Below, one piece after another: positions 21,201-31,895 of a stretch of 64,000 nt of DNA. Source of the DNA: Elymus sibiricus (lineage: Eukaryota > Streptophyta > Magnoliopsida > Poales > Poaceae); the NCBI GenBank assembly GCA_039707655.1, contig CM077675.1, positions 418,375,162 through 418,439,161 on the forward strand. The letters run 5' to 3'. Made by a program: the position numbers and the translations under genes. The notes beneath the pieces are model-generated. The model was not told where the DNA came from, searched no databases, and saw nothing but the letters and a program-made list of their open reading frames with translations. The first letter of the stretch is position 1; each line of letters starts with the position of its first letter.

Positions 21201-22600
21201 GCGGCGATGGCAGCGGTGAGGCAACGAGGGCGGCGACAAACAGCGATCACGGCAGGAGCTCAAACTGGCGCTGGAACTCCTCGTCCGATGCGGCACCCTC
21301 GTTGAGGAGGGGCGGCTGATGATGATCTTCGTCATCCGAGGAGAGTAAGATCCTCCTCCTTCGACGACATAGATGAGTACGATCGGTCAAAAGACCACAC
21401 ACGACGGCACCGCGATCCAAAGAAAGATCCCTCAGTTGGCGCCGAGAACCATCCTGGAAAGCCAGACTTGCTCATCTCGCTGGACAAGGAGAGGATTGGT
21501 TTTGTGACCTCATAATATTTCCCTACCGGTCAAAAAAGGTATGCCTCCAATTCAAAGTCCAATGCTGCTTCAATGTGGGCATGGCGATCAAGAAGCCTAC
21601 TCCGGCCTACGTCGCATTGAAGCGGCGCCGCCCTCCTGTCCTGTGTGGTCGCTCTGACCGCCATCAAGGGTGTTAAGTCACGCCTTCTCTGGAGTAGCTG
21701 ATCGGCATCGATGCGTAGGTGTAGTTTTGAGAGTGGTTCGCGCGGGAGAGGGATTTGGTGGGATCGTGTCTATTAACACGAGTCCGGACGCCCGCAAACC
21801 TCCCACGGGTTTGGTGTCAGATCAAGAGAATTTGGGTGCTCGTACTTAATTATATATGTGTGTCTTAATATCATTAATATATTATAATGAAAAGGATATA
21901 AAATCATTCTTATATGCTGTCATGCCTTATTTTTTTGTGACCTTATAATATTTCGCTACCGGTCAAAAAAAGAATGTGTGCGATTCATAGTCCAACGCTG
22001 CTTCAATATGGGCGTGGCGATCAACAAGCCTACTTCGGTCGCTGCGCCGCATTGAAGCGGCGCCGCCCTCCCGTCCTGCCTGGTTGCTCCGATCGCCATC
22101 AAGGTCGTCAAGTCACGTCTCATCTGGAGTAGCTGATCGGCATCAATGCGCAGGAGCTCCCGTCCTGTCTGGTTGCTCTGATCGCCATCAAGGTCGTCAA
22201 GTCACGTCTGATCTGGAGTAGCTGATCGGCACCAATGCGCAGGCGCAGTTTTGAAAAGATTCGCACGAGAGAGGAGTTTGGTCGGACCGCGTATATTAGC
22301 ACAACTTGCCGCCCGCAAACCTTCCCGGGTTTGGTGCCGATTCGAGAGAATTTGAGCACGTGTACTTAATTGTATATGTGTGTTTTAATATCATTAATAT
22401 ATCATAATAAAAATATAAACATTTCTTATATGTTGTCATGCCTCATTATTTTGTGACCTCATAATATTTCCCTCCGAGTCAATAAACATTATGCCTGCGA
22501 TTCAAAGTCCAACGCTGATTAATTTTGCCTTTTATTTCAATTTTATGTCTACCGCTCAACAATAAAATAATTTATGCCTGGATACGAAATTTTGTAAAAA
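21201..22600. repeat. Tandem repeat with units of about 433 and 516 bp
   Basis: The phrase TTTGTGACCT(C/T)ATAATATTTC recurs at about 21501, 21936 and 22451, marking two full units and the start of a third. The second unit is longer because an 83-bp piece (CCCGTCCTG... to ...AATGCGCAGG, from about 22069 and again about 22152) is duplicated inside it. Units contain GC-rich parts resembling decayed coding sequence and an AT-rich tail. I could not name the source. Confidence 0.7.
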
Positions 22601-24540
22601 AAAACCGCGCTAAAATTCGAACTTGGCCCTACGCTTCCAAGCAGACACAGCAGCGACACTGCCTGGTGTGGCGTGTGACACCTCCGGCCGGCCTACATCC
22701 TGGTCGCGCGCTCCACCAGATGCAGGAGGCGGTGGTGTCTGATCCACCGCGCGAGAGATCGTGAAGTCTGATCCCCGCGAAGCTCTTTGCTGCTGTTCTG
22801 CTCTTGGGCCATCCTCTGCTGTCATGCATCCCCAAGCTCTTAATCGCAGCACCTCATCTTGTAATAAAAATTGACAGTAATGATTCATGTCAGCAGTTTG
22901 CAACGAAGACATGTTACCTGGACCGGCAGAATTTGGACCTTGTACGTAGTTACCTGACAAAATACCATTAGAACAATGCTGACAGTTAACGTTGCCGCAG
23001 CTTTGCTCCTGGAACTTCTTGTTTGAAACAGCATTGGCAGCAGGGAAGTGGTAGTGTTCACTCTGTTTATCTGCAGAGTCACCAATGCTCCAATGTATGT
23101 CAGATCGTGTCCATTTCTCACCACGATACCCCAAAGTACACTGATATCATAATTCTAAATCCATTGCACACTGCATAAAAATAAAAAATATTACTGAAGT
23201 TCTAACCATGAAAGAATCGCAAAAGCTTAGCTTGTAAATAGTATAACTAGCCGTCACCTCTTTTTACGACAGCAGCTAGCAAGTTCAAATAGTCCAATTC
23301 AATTCTTGACCAACTGAAATTTCATCATGATACAACACCAGCAGCAATTGCCAAAGTTCAGCTAATCCCAAACACCTGGAACCATATTGTACAATCTGAA
23401 TACTTTGATCTAACAATTCACTAAAAGAAAAAATATATTCTAAACATATGACATACAAGTGCCCAAATAACATCAATGATGCACGCACATAACAAATTTA
23501 GTTACAGCAGCAATTCCATCTCAAAGGACAGCTAAGAAACTGACAAGATCATGTAGCCGATGCCTATGTTAGCCAATTCAGAGTAACACTTGTTCATCCA
23601 TCAGGCATAAGTCACTACTGTCAATGAAGTAGCATGATCTAAGTCATTGTTTTTCTTAAATCGATAAAGCACGGATAAATTGTCAGACAACATCCATTTT
23701 TGGTGCTAGGCTAACAGACTGCGCTTAGGAGTTGGAACATCAAGGTTTAAAGTTCTGAAGAGAGCAGATCAATATAGTCTAGAAAATCCCTAAAAAGGAT
23801 AAGATATTAGAAACAAACAGAGTGGACGCGTTCTATAGTAATCTGTACTCCAACTGTCCAGAAACAACACAGTTGAACGTCTCTTAGGCACACTTTCAAG
23901 TCAGAAGTACCCAAATAAAATGAACAAAATACTCAGACAGCAGCGCGCCAAATTAGAGCATTACTCCAAAAGTAATCTGCACTCAAAGCGCAACTAGAAA
24001 AAAAGTGGCACATTCATCGTTTGTAGTAACTGTTTACGAAACAAACACGAGTTTTCAAGCAGTCAAACCATTGCCCTGCAGGCTGCAGTTGTGAACTGGA
24101 ACAACAAGCTTAAAATGTGGAGAAAAAAGATCAACAGAAACTATACACAAACCATATCAGTGGCATCTATGCTCGACATGTTCCTCGAAAACTCATATGA
24201 ATAATTTCTCCAATTGTTCAGAAAATACATACAACAGAAAGCCGGAAGAGCAGGGGACGCTAGCAGACGACTGCCTTCCTACCACGGCCTTACGGCTTCT
24301 CCCTTCTGCGTTGCCCGGAAAGCCGCCGCTCCTCTGTCCGTCGCCGCCTTCCCACCGCTGCCCAGTCCGTTCCCGCTCTCTGTCCGCCTTCAAGACTTCC
24401 CCTTAACGACAGGAGATTGGATGCTTGACTTGTGTCGTAGTTGGAGGGAGAGACCTAGATCGATCCGGATAGGAAGGCGAATATCAATCAGGATCGGAGA
24501 ATAGAAGAGGAGGATTTGTTACTTCGCGCGATTTGGTTTT
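22601..24540 (-). pseudogene. Unidentified gene fragment with exon-like and leader-like parts
   Basis: A minus-strand open frame runs from about 23134 to 22610, with GNVNCQHCSNGILSGNYVQGPNSAGPG and QFLLQDEVLRLRAWG. Upstream, 24510-24190 on the minus strand is GC-rich and looks like a 5' leader. The intervening sequence is AT-rich and intron-like. I do not recognise the protein; the C-terminal part, rich in Pro/Gly/Ser, may be read-through into intron. It may be a captured host gene or a second gene of the inner CACTA. Confidence 0.35.
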
Positions 24541-24863
24541 GCTAGTACGGTTAGCACAAATTTTCGCGCCTTATTCGTTATGTGCACCGCTCTGTCTAAT
24601 TTTTTTGGCGCTCAATTAATTTCTATTAATAGTTATGTATATTCCCAGTATTATAAAGATACAATTTTCATGAAAGAAAGAGAGATGATTTTGCAACCAA
24701 TACATGGCAACATATAAGATCCGTTGCACTCAATAGGGTCACGAGCTGCAAATCTGCAACGCATATGCTGCACCGCTTATATCCGTATCTATCTCAATTT
24801 TTGCACCATATAGTCAAAACGTTGTAGAATATGTGTTGCTTTATAGGGGGTATCCTTGTAGTC

Positions 24864-25559
24864 ACCTTCCTTCCATGGACCTTCATGATTGCTTGCGCGA
24901 TGCCAAATAATTATAACCACTTACATGCATGCAACAAATTCATACAAAAATTTGACATGACCTTCCCTAAACATAGGACATGTCGAGTTTGCCCGAAATT
25001 CGCCGAAACGGAAATGAATCGACATTTCGGCAAAACATAGGCAACTCATGTCAAGCACATTTCAACAAATACATAATATAGGCAACCCACACATGCCACA
25101 CACACAATCACATAGCTCGGTCCTATCGCGCGCGCGCACAAACACATACACATATTTCCATTATTGCATGTTATCTCTTCTTTTTCGTCACCTATGTCGA
25201 TAGAGATCAAGCCCGCCGGTACGAAGATATATATTCAAGTCTCTTTCTTAATTAGCTAGTAGATCTAGATAGTGAGGTAACTCGGAAGAGAGAGAACAAG
25301 CTAGCTAGTGGAGGGATAAAATATTAAAGAGAGTGGTTAGGTAATTAATTAATGGAGGTGATGGTGGAGGGCAAAGAAAGAGAGAGGAGGTGGAGGGCAT
25401 TAATGAAGGTGGTGGTGGAGGGCAAAGAATGAGAGAGGGGGAGGGAGGGCATTAATGGAGGTGATGGAGGGGCAAAGAAGAGAGAGAGAGGGAGGAGGGG
25501 GAAGAAGAGGGGGGAGAAGAAGAGGAGGTGGGGAAAAGGTGGCAGATATTTAGTGGCTA
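24864..25559 (-). promoter_or_regulatory. Upstream region of the TNP2 gene, detached by the inner CACTA
   Basis: If the inner element is ignored, this region directly precedes the TNP2 coding sequence. About 24915-25048 aligns with 10640-10770 upstream of the tnpA/ULP-like gene (shared GAAACGGAAATGAATC and CGGCAAAACATAGGC words). About 25345-25480 contains three imperfect copies of a purine-rich unit around GGTGGAGGGCAAAGAA and GGGCATTAATG. A (GCGC)n stretch is at 25129-25137. No coding sequence was seen. Confidence 0.5.
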
Positions 25560-26027
25560 GCGACCATAGCAGTAGCGCTGGTGGGATAAGCGCGCTACTA
25601 GTAGCTAAACTAGCAGTAGCGCCTTTTCTTCGAGCGCGCTGCTGTTAAGTGGGGCCCACCAGCATAACCGTTGGAAGGGCGCTACTGCTATCTCAACTAG
25701 CAGTAGCGCTTTTGGCAGACACGCGCTGCTGATATAAGGGTCCCACAGGCTTACCCGTAGAAACTTAACTGTAGCGCTCCCTGGGGTAAACGCGCTACAG
25801 ATATTGTCTTAGCTGTAGCGCTTGTTTTCGGGCCATCGCTGCTAATTTATGGCGACCCTGGGGCACCCTTTGGCCCACTTAGCAGTAGCGTTTGTTAACA
25901 TGACGCCACTGCTAATTTCTACCAGTAGCGCCCTATTTCGTGCGCGCTACTAGTAATTAGTAGTAGCACGTGGTCCATAACCAGCGCTATTAGTAACATT
26001 CTACCTATAAGCTTTTCCCTAGTAGTG
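25560..26027. repeat. Right subterminal and terminal inverted repeats of the 20-kb CACTA
   Basis: Units related to AGCAGTAGCGC and GCGCTACTGCTA occur throughout in both orientations (for example near 25569, 25611, 25679, 25702, 25881, 25922). The element ends with AGCTTTTCCCTAGTAGTG at 26027. The density is higher and the block longer than at the left end. Confidence 0.85.
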
Positions 26028-26030
26028 TCG

Positions 26031-26854
26031 TGATGAAACATTCATAGGTAACATATGCAGGCGCGCCTCCATTTATTTGAGTTCAGCAATCATGTTCCAC
26101 CTTCACGCAACCTTAGAAGTTATACTTGTATTCCCTTCCGGTTACTCTTAGGGTGCACAAATTCGGGTAAACTCTTGCCACACTCAAATAGCTTGCTATC
26201 TTTCCACAATAATTCATCGAGTGAAACTGCAGAACCCCCTCCCTCTAGTATAACCCTGATTCAATCTAACATAGCTTTTCATAATCAAATGAGACATCGA
26301 AGGGGTAAAAACTCAAATAAAAGGGTTAACAAACATGTCAGAAGGAAAGGGCGGAGAAACAATATCACAACAACACAACATACGGGCGGGGATGGCTAGA
26401 GAAAAGACGTGAGAGAGGTGGAGGGAAAACATTGAGGGAGAAACTGGCAAGAAGTAGAGGTGAGGGGCAAAAATGCAAAAACAATATAGGGTGGGGGCTG
26501 CAACGAGAGGGGAAAAGCAAAGAAAATCAAAGAAAGTAAGGAAAGAAAAGAAAATATTTGTTGTATATCGGTCACCCGCCAAGCATGAACAATACTAACT
26601 AATGGGCTCAGCCTTTGCCGAGTGTCGTCACACAGGCCGCACTGCCACTCCTCCATATAACATATTTTGTTGGCCACCCGATTCTTTGCCACGTTTTTTC
26701 TCTCCGGCACCGACAAAGGCAAGGCTTTGCCAAGTGTCAGCCAGTCGCCAAGTGTTTTTTCTTGCACTTTGTTTAGGGGGTCTTTGCCGAGTGTTCAATA
26801 TAAAATACTCGGCAAAGGTATGAGAACTCGACAAACTGGCCAACTCCGGTAGTG
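26031..26854. other. Right arm of the putative outer CACTA
   Basis: AT-rich sequence with no long open frame to about 26580, then TTTGCCGAGTGT, GGCAAGGCTTTGCCAAG and ACTCGGCAAAGG motifs in both orientations, ending in the CACTACCGG-type terminus at 26854. The GCAAGGCTTTGCCAAG palindrome recurs at about 61500. Confidence 0.5.
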
Positions 26855-27812
26855 AGGGCGGAGGCCATCTAACCACATCCACCAAATATCTGCCCCTTTC
26901 CAAAAAATGAAATAAAACTAAACCAAATGTCAGCCTCTAGTCACTTTGAGAAAATGTATTTGGATCAATAGTAATTCAACCATACATTTAAATCCGAAAG
27001 AACTCCTTGAAAGAAGTTGAACAATCTGAAAGATGTTCAACATGTTTTTAAATATACCAATCCCAAAAGCGGCCTTCATGTCAAGCTTCCTCTCATCGAG
27101 TTTGATGAACTTCTTCATAGGCACTGGTTGGTCTAGTTGCTATGCCAATTAAGCTTCATCCAACAATGCATCATTGTTAGGGGCTTGCTCTACGTTGTTT
27201 GGTACAATGCGCACACGCGTCCGGTTTTGAGTACATCAATGAAACCACCAGCATGTAGAGCACCAAGAAGCAAACCTACAATCTCTACGTCTGACGCATA
27301 TGCTTGCTTTGAAACTCACAATTGTAACAATTCATCCTAGTTCGCCGAGTACACAGCGATCATGTTTCGTTCAAAGTTTACCAAGGACAATAGTGGCAGG
27401 GGAAGATGGTACCTGGGCGGGGTGGAATAATGGTGCATGCTAAGGTGATCATGCGTTAGGCCGGAGCCGTGGAGGTCCAGCAAGGCTTAGATGGTGGTCG
27501 GGGTGGTTCAGCGGCGACGACGGTCTCCGTGGGTGCAGATAAAGATTACATGGAGAAAGGGCTCTGGGTAGGGTGTTTTGGTGGGCCGACGGTGCCGGAG
27601 TCTGACGTGGCAGACGTCCGAACTCCCCCCAAACCTCCCCTAAGCTTAGTTCCATTATGAGAAATTTCGGACATCTAGACCAATGGAACAATTTTGATGA
27701 CCACCATTGGATGATTTTTTTGTCCGAACCATTGGATGACCACCATAACATAATTGACCACCATTGGAAGTTTGCGGCCGATTTGATGATCTATGTTCGA
27801 GTTGCACTATTC
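26855..27812. other. No recognised feature between CACTA and Copia
   Basis: A weak minus-strand frame (27124-26930) reads PMKKFIKLDERKLDMKAAF and may be a decayed exon, but I cannot name it. About 27440-27650 is GC-rich. About 27660-27780 contains a short repeated phrase around CCATTGGATGA and GACCACCAT. No termini or domain motifs were seen. Confidence 0.35.
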
Positions 27813-27817
27813 CCTAG

Positions 27818-27965
27818 TATTAGAGTATAGGTCGGTTACGGATAGTATGGCCGGCCGGTTTTGGATTGTAATATATCTCTATTAGTCTTGGAGTCCAAGT
27901 TTTGTAATCTATATAAATAGCCCTTTGAGGCCTCAATCAATACAGTTATTATTCTCCAATTATCA
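27818..27965 (+). repeat. Copia 5' LTR
   Basis: 148 bp, starting TATTAGAGTATAGG and ending TCCAATTATCA immediately before the primer-binding site. A TATA-like TCTATATAAATAG lies at 27908-27920. It is nearly identical to 61037-61185. Confidence 0.93.
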
Positions 27966-27977
27966 TGGTATCAGACG
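27966..27977 (+). promoter_or_regulatory. Copia primer-binding site (initiator Met-tRNA type)
   Basis: TGGTATCAGACG directly follows the LTR. The TGGTATCAGA core is complementary to the 3' end of plant initiator methionine tRNA, the usual primer for Copia elements. Confidence 0.85.
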
Positions 27978-27998
27978 CCTAGGTTTTCCGCACCTGGC

Positions 27999-30764
27999 AT
28001 GGCACCGCCAACCGCGCCGCCGCCCCGGCCGACTCGGCCCCTCTTCTCCATGGCCGAGTTCCGCGCCGCCAGTGCCCCCCCTTCTTCTCTCTCCTCTACA
28101 ACTACCCAAACAACCCCCCTCAACTCCCAATGATCTCCCTAGCCGACACCATTGCCGACGTCTCCCTTTTCATCCCAATCTCGTTAGATCTTGGCGCCCA
28201 CAACTACTACCATTGGCGCCACCTCTTCACCATCCACCTCGGCCGCTGCGGCCTCCGCGGCCGCCACCACATAGATCCATCCTACCCTCCGCAGCACGCC
28301 GATCCTCGCTGGGTGAAAGATGATCTCGCCATCATCCAGTGGATTTACACACGCATCTCCACGGAGCTCTTCAATCTGGTCTCCGACGACGACGCCACCG
28401 CCGCCGAGCTTTGGGCATCTCTCCAGCAGCTGTTCTAGGACAACTCCGACGCGCGCATCAACGCCCTCAACACCGAGCTCCGTACGACCGTCCAAGGAGA
28501 TGCCCCGGTCACCGTTTTCTGCCAGCGGATCAAAGCTATCGGCAACGAACTTCGTGAACTCGGCGATCACGTCGACGATCGCGCCCTCATCAACGCTCTC
28601 CTCGTCGGCCTCGGCGAGCAGTTCGAGAAGCAGCAGTCCTTCATCCCCATGCTCAAGCCCTACCCCACCTTCAAGGAGGTTCGCTCCCTCCTCCAGCAAG
28701 AAGAGAAGAATCAAGCTCGCAAGGTGCAACGGCCACAGCAGGTGTTTCACGCTGCCGCTCCTGCCGCGGCCGCGCCTCCCCCGCCTGGGCTACCGCGCCA
28801 ATCTGCCGCACCCTCCCCTCCTACCGCGGCGGCAGCAGCTCCTCCACCGCCCCCAGGCTGGCGCCCGAGCCCGAACTACCAGGGCAAGAATCCGATCTAC
28901 CGCCCCCCTGCATCTCGCTCCGCCGGCACTGCACAAGCTCCGCCATCGGCCGCTCCATCGCCACCGGCTCCCTCAACATGGCAGCCTCCGCACGATCCCT
29001 GGACCGGCCTTGTTCAAGCTTGGCCGATGCCCTGGTCGGCCCCTTCGCCGTACGGCGCCCCTCCTGCTTACACGGGCACATGGAGCCCTAGCCTCCGCCC
29101 GGCCACCGGCTCTCCTGGACTCCTTGGGCCCAAGCCGCCGATGCATGTGTACACCACCACTCCTACGCCACCTCCCAGCGCGCCAGGACTACCGCCACCC
29201 TACTACACCTTGCCGGCTTCTTACGACACCTTGCCGGCCCCGGCAGCATACTACCAGTCGCCGACCCTGCCCTACGCTCCCATGCACGCTCCTGGCCCCT
29301 CTGCTCCTCCACAGCAGCCGGCCTGGGATCAAGCCGCCTTCATCAACGCCATGAACAACTTTACTCTCAATAACGAAGGTACGGATTGGATTTTCGATTC
29401 TGGTGCATCCTCGCATATGTCTTCAAATATGAATTTGCTGTTAGCTGGCTTCCCTTCTGTTTTTTCTACGATCACAATTGGTGATGGTTCCACCATACCT
29501 GTTTCTTGCACCGGTCATTCTAACATCTCTTCCTCTTACGCCAATTTTCTTCTCCGCAATATTCTTGTTGTCCCTTCCCTCATCAAAAATCTTATTTCTA
29601 TTCGCCAATTTTGTATTGACAATCAAGTTATTTTGGCTTTTGACCCTTTTGGTTTGTCTGTGAAGGATCTGACAACGGGGGCGGTCCTCGCTAGGTACAA
29701 TAGCACGGGCGATCTTTATCCGCTTCATGGCGCACCTACATCCACTCCCCGAGCCATGCTTGCATCAGTTGATTTGTGGCATCGTCGTCTAGGACACCCC
29801 AATAAAACCACCTTGTCATCTTTGCTTCAAGAATTTTGTATTCCTAGTTCTAGTGTTCCTCATAATCCCTCTCTTTGTAATGCCTGTCAATGCGGCAAAC
29901 ATGTTACATTACCTTTTGGAACCTTTACTACCCTTAGCACTTTTCCATTTGAATTAATTCACTGTGATTTATGGACCTCTCCCGTCCCTAGTGTCTCGGG
30001 TTACAAATATTATCTTGTGATTTTGGATGACTATTCTCATTATATTTGGACTTTTCCTATTCGTGCTAAATCTGAAGTACATGCCATCTTTCTCAATTTT
30101 CGACGATATGTTCTTACACACTTTGGCTTGCCAATTAGATTTATTCAATGTGATAATGGTCGAGAATTTGACAACACTCAAAACCGCAACTTCTTTCTCT
30201 CTCAAGGCATTCTTCTTCGTTTTTCATGTCCTTATACCTCCCCTCAAAACGGTAAAGCTGAACGCTCTCTTCGCTCCATTGATGATATTCTTCGCACCTT
30301 GCTATTACAAGCTTCTCTGCCCTCTCGGTTTTGGGCCGAAGCCCTTCGCACGGCCACACTACTTCTAAATATTCGACCAACTAAGACATGTCCTCTTTAT
30401 TCGCCTTTTCCATCTCTTTTTCTCTTCCATCCCGATTATTCTTTTTTACGTGTTTTTGGCTGTCTTTGTTTTCCGAACACCGCCTCTACCGCCTCCAACA
30501 AACTCGAACCACGTTCACTACCTTGCATTCATCTTGGTCTTTCTGACGATCACAAAGGATATCGCTGTTTTGATCCATCTTCTGGTCGCGTGCTTGTCTC
30601 TCGCCACGTCACATTCGATGAAAACACTTTTCCTTATTCTGTCACTAACACCGCATCAATCCCTACCACCACCACCTCTGCCGCGGCCTCTCCCTCTCCC
30701 GCGGCAAGGCCGACAAGCCTGGCAAGCCCGGCAAGCCCGGCAGGCCCGGCAAGCCCGGACCCGG
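27999..30764 (+). pseudogene. Copia gag-protease-integrase, interrupted by stops and by Gypsy A
   Basis: An ATG at 27999 opens MAPPTAPPPRP but meets TGA at 28131, where the gag frame (from 28130, MISLADTIADVSLFIPISLDL) takes over; a one-base shift in a C run is likely. Gag continues as a UBN2-like domain (NYYHWRHLF) until TAG at 28436-28438, after which the same frame is open from 28439 to 30764. Then come a Pro-rich linker, protease (WIFDSGASSHM, about 29387), GAG-pre-integrase (LWHRRLGHP), the integrase core with D in HCDLWTS, D in QCDNGREF and E in NGKAERSLRS, and the CFPNTAS...GYRCFDP region. The frame is cut at 30764 by Gypsy A inside a Pro-Ala-Ser repeat. No CCHC knuckle was seen. Confidence 0.88.
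30716..30764 (+). repeat. GGCAAGCCC minisatellite in Copia pol, left part
   Basis: Tandem 9-bp units GGCAAGCCC encode repeated Ala-Ser-Pro. The array is split by Gypsy A and continues at 46382-46530. It occupies the linker between integrase and reverse transcriptase, a region that tolerates length change. Confidence 0.9.
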
Positions 30765-31345
30765 TGTCGTGGGAGCGAGTCTGACAGTAGAAGGTAGGGG
30801 TACGTAAGGAGAGGGCAGAGTCCTAGCTACGGCGAGGGTGTACACACAGATGTATGAGTTCAGGCCCCTCTCGTGGAGGTAATAGCCCTACGTCTCAGGT
30901 GCTCGGGAGCTCTTTGTCGAGTGTAATTGGAGTATCGCTATAGGGGGTGCGAACCAACCCTTATGCCAGAGGGGAGGGGTGGCTTATATAGAGTGCGCTG
31001 CCCCTCATAAGTGACCGGCGTTTAAGGGTCAGATCGTGGTTATAAAGACGTATGTTACTGGTAACGTACAACATAAATGCTATTAATGGTCTTGATGAAT
31101 GCCTGCCCGTTAGCCTCCCTGGGGTGACTTCTGGGCTTCTATGGTCGACTGTCTTCTGGTCCTTCCGAGTGAAAGGTAAGCGTCGAGTGAAAGGTACCTC
31201 CGAGTGTATGGTGTCGAGTGACTTGTATGTCTTGGTGATTTCAGTCGGAGACTTCCTTGTAGCTCTTAAGCTTTCTGGGGTAGTGTCTTTAGGTAGGGCA
31301 TGTAGGTCAGGCCTATGACCCTACCCTAGGTACATATCCCCATCA
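30765..31345 (-). repeat. Gypsy A 3' LTR
   Basis: 581 bp, read on the minus strand from TGATGGGGATATG (31345) to CCCACGACA (30765). It contains CTATATAAGCC (TATA box, near 30990 on the minus strand) and palindromic ACGTTAC/GTAACGT words. It matches 45818-46381 closely. Confidence 0.93.
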
Positions 31346-31790
31346 TTAGCCCCCGAATGGATCGGGGTTCGAGTGTAAAAAGTGTCAATGCAGGTTCTGA
31401 CAAGACACAAAAATTCCGAGTGCATTTTGAGGCTTCTTATGAATCTGCGTCGATTGGAACCTTTATCGTTCGCCCTGATCGATTATGTCTTCAAGTATAT
31501 CCGAGTGAAACTGAGCTCGAAATCAGGTCCGAGTGAAACTGAGCTCGAAATCAGGTTCGAGTTGTCTGCAGAGTCTTCTGATGTGACGGTTCGCTCCGTC
31601 GGGTCCGGATTTTACGGGATTCGAAAATTGGATAAACGCGCGCCGAGCGGGGATGACGCAACCGCAAAGGCAAGCGAGTACCCGACGCCTCGATTACCGC
31701 GCCGCCAAAATCGCCACGTACCACGCCTCCTCTGGATTCGGGATACCCAGAGATCCGACGGGCCCGCAGGTCAGTGACCCACACGGGCGG

Positions 31791-31797
31791 ATATAAG
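31791..31797 (+). promoter_or_regulatory. TATA box of the antisense gene in Gypsy A
   Basis: ATATAAG about 100 bp before the ATG at 31896. The same ATATAAG stands at the equivalent place in copy B (minus strand, near 59816-59822). Position and conservation suggest the antisense gene has its own promoter, separate from the LTR. Confidence 0.6.
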
Positions 31798-31895
31798 GGG
31801 CGACGACGCCGGTGCTTGGTACAGTATTCTTCGCCCAAATCTGCTCTTCTCCTCCTCTTCCTCTGCTCAGCTCCGCTCCGACGACCGCCGCCGCC

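Larger units (their letters stand above)
15155..24863. mobile_element. Degenerate CACTA-like element nested in the TNP2 gene
   Basis: The left end reads CATACAACAAGACCCCC-GCTATAGCAACGC near 15155. The right end, on the minus strand from about 24863, reads GACTACAAGGATACCCCC-TATAAAGCAACAC. The two are recognisably the same TIR with a decayed CACTA start on each side. Short GTTGC / GCAAC motifs crowd both ends (15176-15300 and 24690-24840). I could not find a convincing 3-bp duplication. It interrupts the 5' end of the outer TNP2 gene and contains a tnpA-like gene, a DUF26 fragment, a solo LTR, a tandem repeat and an unidentified gene fragment. Boundaries may be off by a few bases. Confidence 0.6.
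5811..26027 (-). mobile_element. CACTA (En/Spm) transposon, 20,217 bp, TSD TCG
   Basis: The left end is CACTATCAGGGAAAAGCCTA (5811) and the right end, on the minus strand from 26027, is CACTACTAGGGAAAAGCTTA. A 3-bp duplication TCG flanks it at 5808-5810 and 26028-26030. Both ends carry dense copies of an AGCAGTAGCGC / GCGCTACTGCTA motif, the usual site for TNPA-type proteins in this superfamily. On the minus strand it encodes a TNP2-type transposase (about 15111-11815) and a second gene with a plant-transposase region and a ULP-like tail (10494-6805). Both are damaged. About 9.7 kb of its length is a further nested element (15155-24863). Confidence 0.92.
5344..26854. mobile_element. Probable outer CACTA element, carrying a nested 20-kb CACTA
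   Basis: The left end reads CACTACCAGAAAGAAAAG at 5344 and is soon followed by TTTGCTGAGTGTCG. The right end, read on the minus strand from 26854, begins CACTACCGGAGTTGGCC and is followed by TTTGCCGAGT and ACTCGGCAAAG copies. CTTTGCCGAGTGT-type subterminal motifs are typical of one group of grass CACTA elements. The flanking triplets (ATT left, AGG right) do not match, so the two ends may belong to different copies. Its own body is only 5344-5810 plus 26031-26854, too short for a transposase, so it would be non-autonomous. Confidence 0.45.

Noticed and set aside
15155..24863. Exact 3-bp TSD for the inner CACTA
   Set aside because: Several end positions were tried but no matching triplet was convincing, so the ends are given as approximate.
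28184..28750. Long minus-strand open frame of 188 codons opposite Copia gag
   Set aside because: It mirrors the GC-rich gag coding strand, has no motif of its own and is a shadow of the sense frame.
29189..29416. Minus-strand frames over Copia protease and integrase
   Set aside because: Codon and domain evidence lies entirely on the plus strand.
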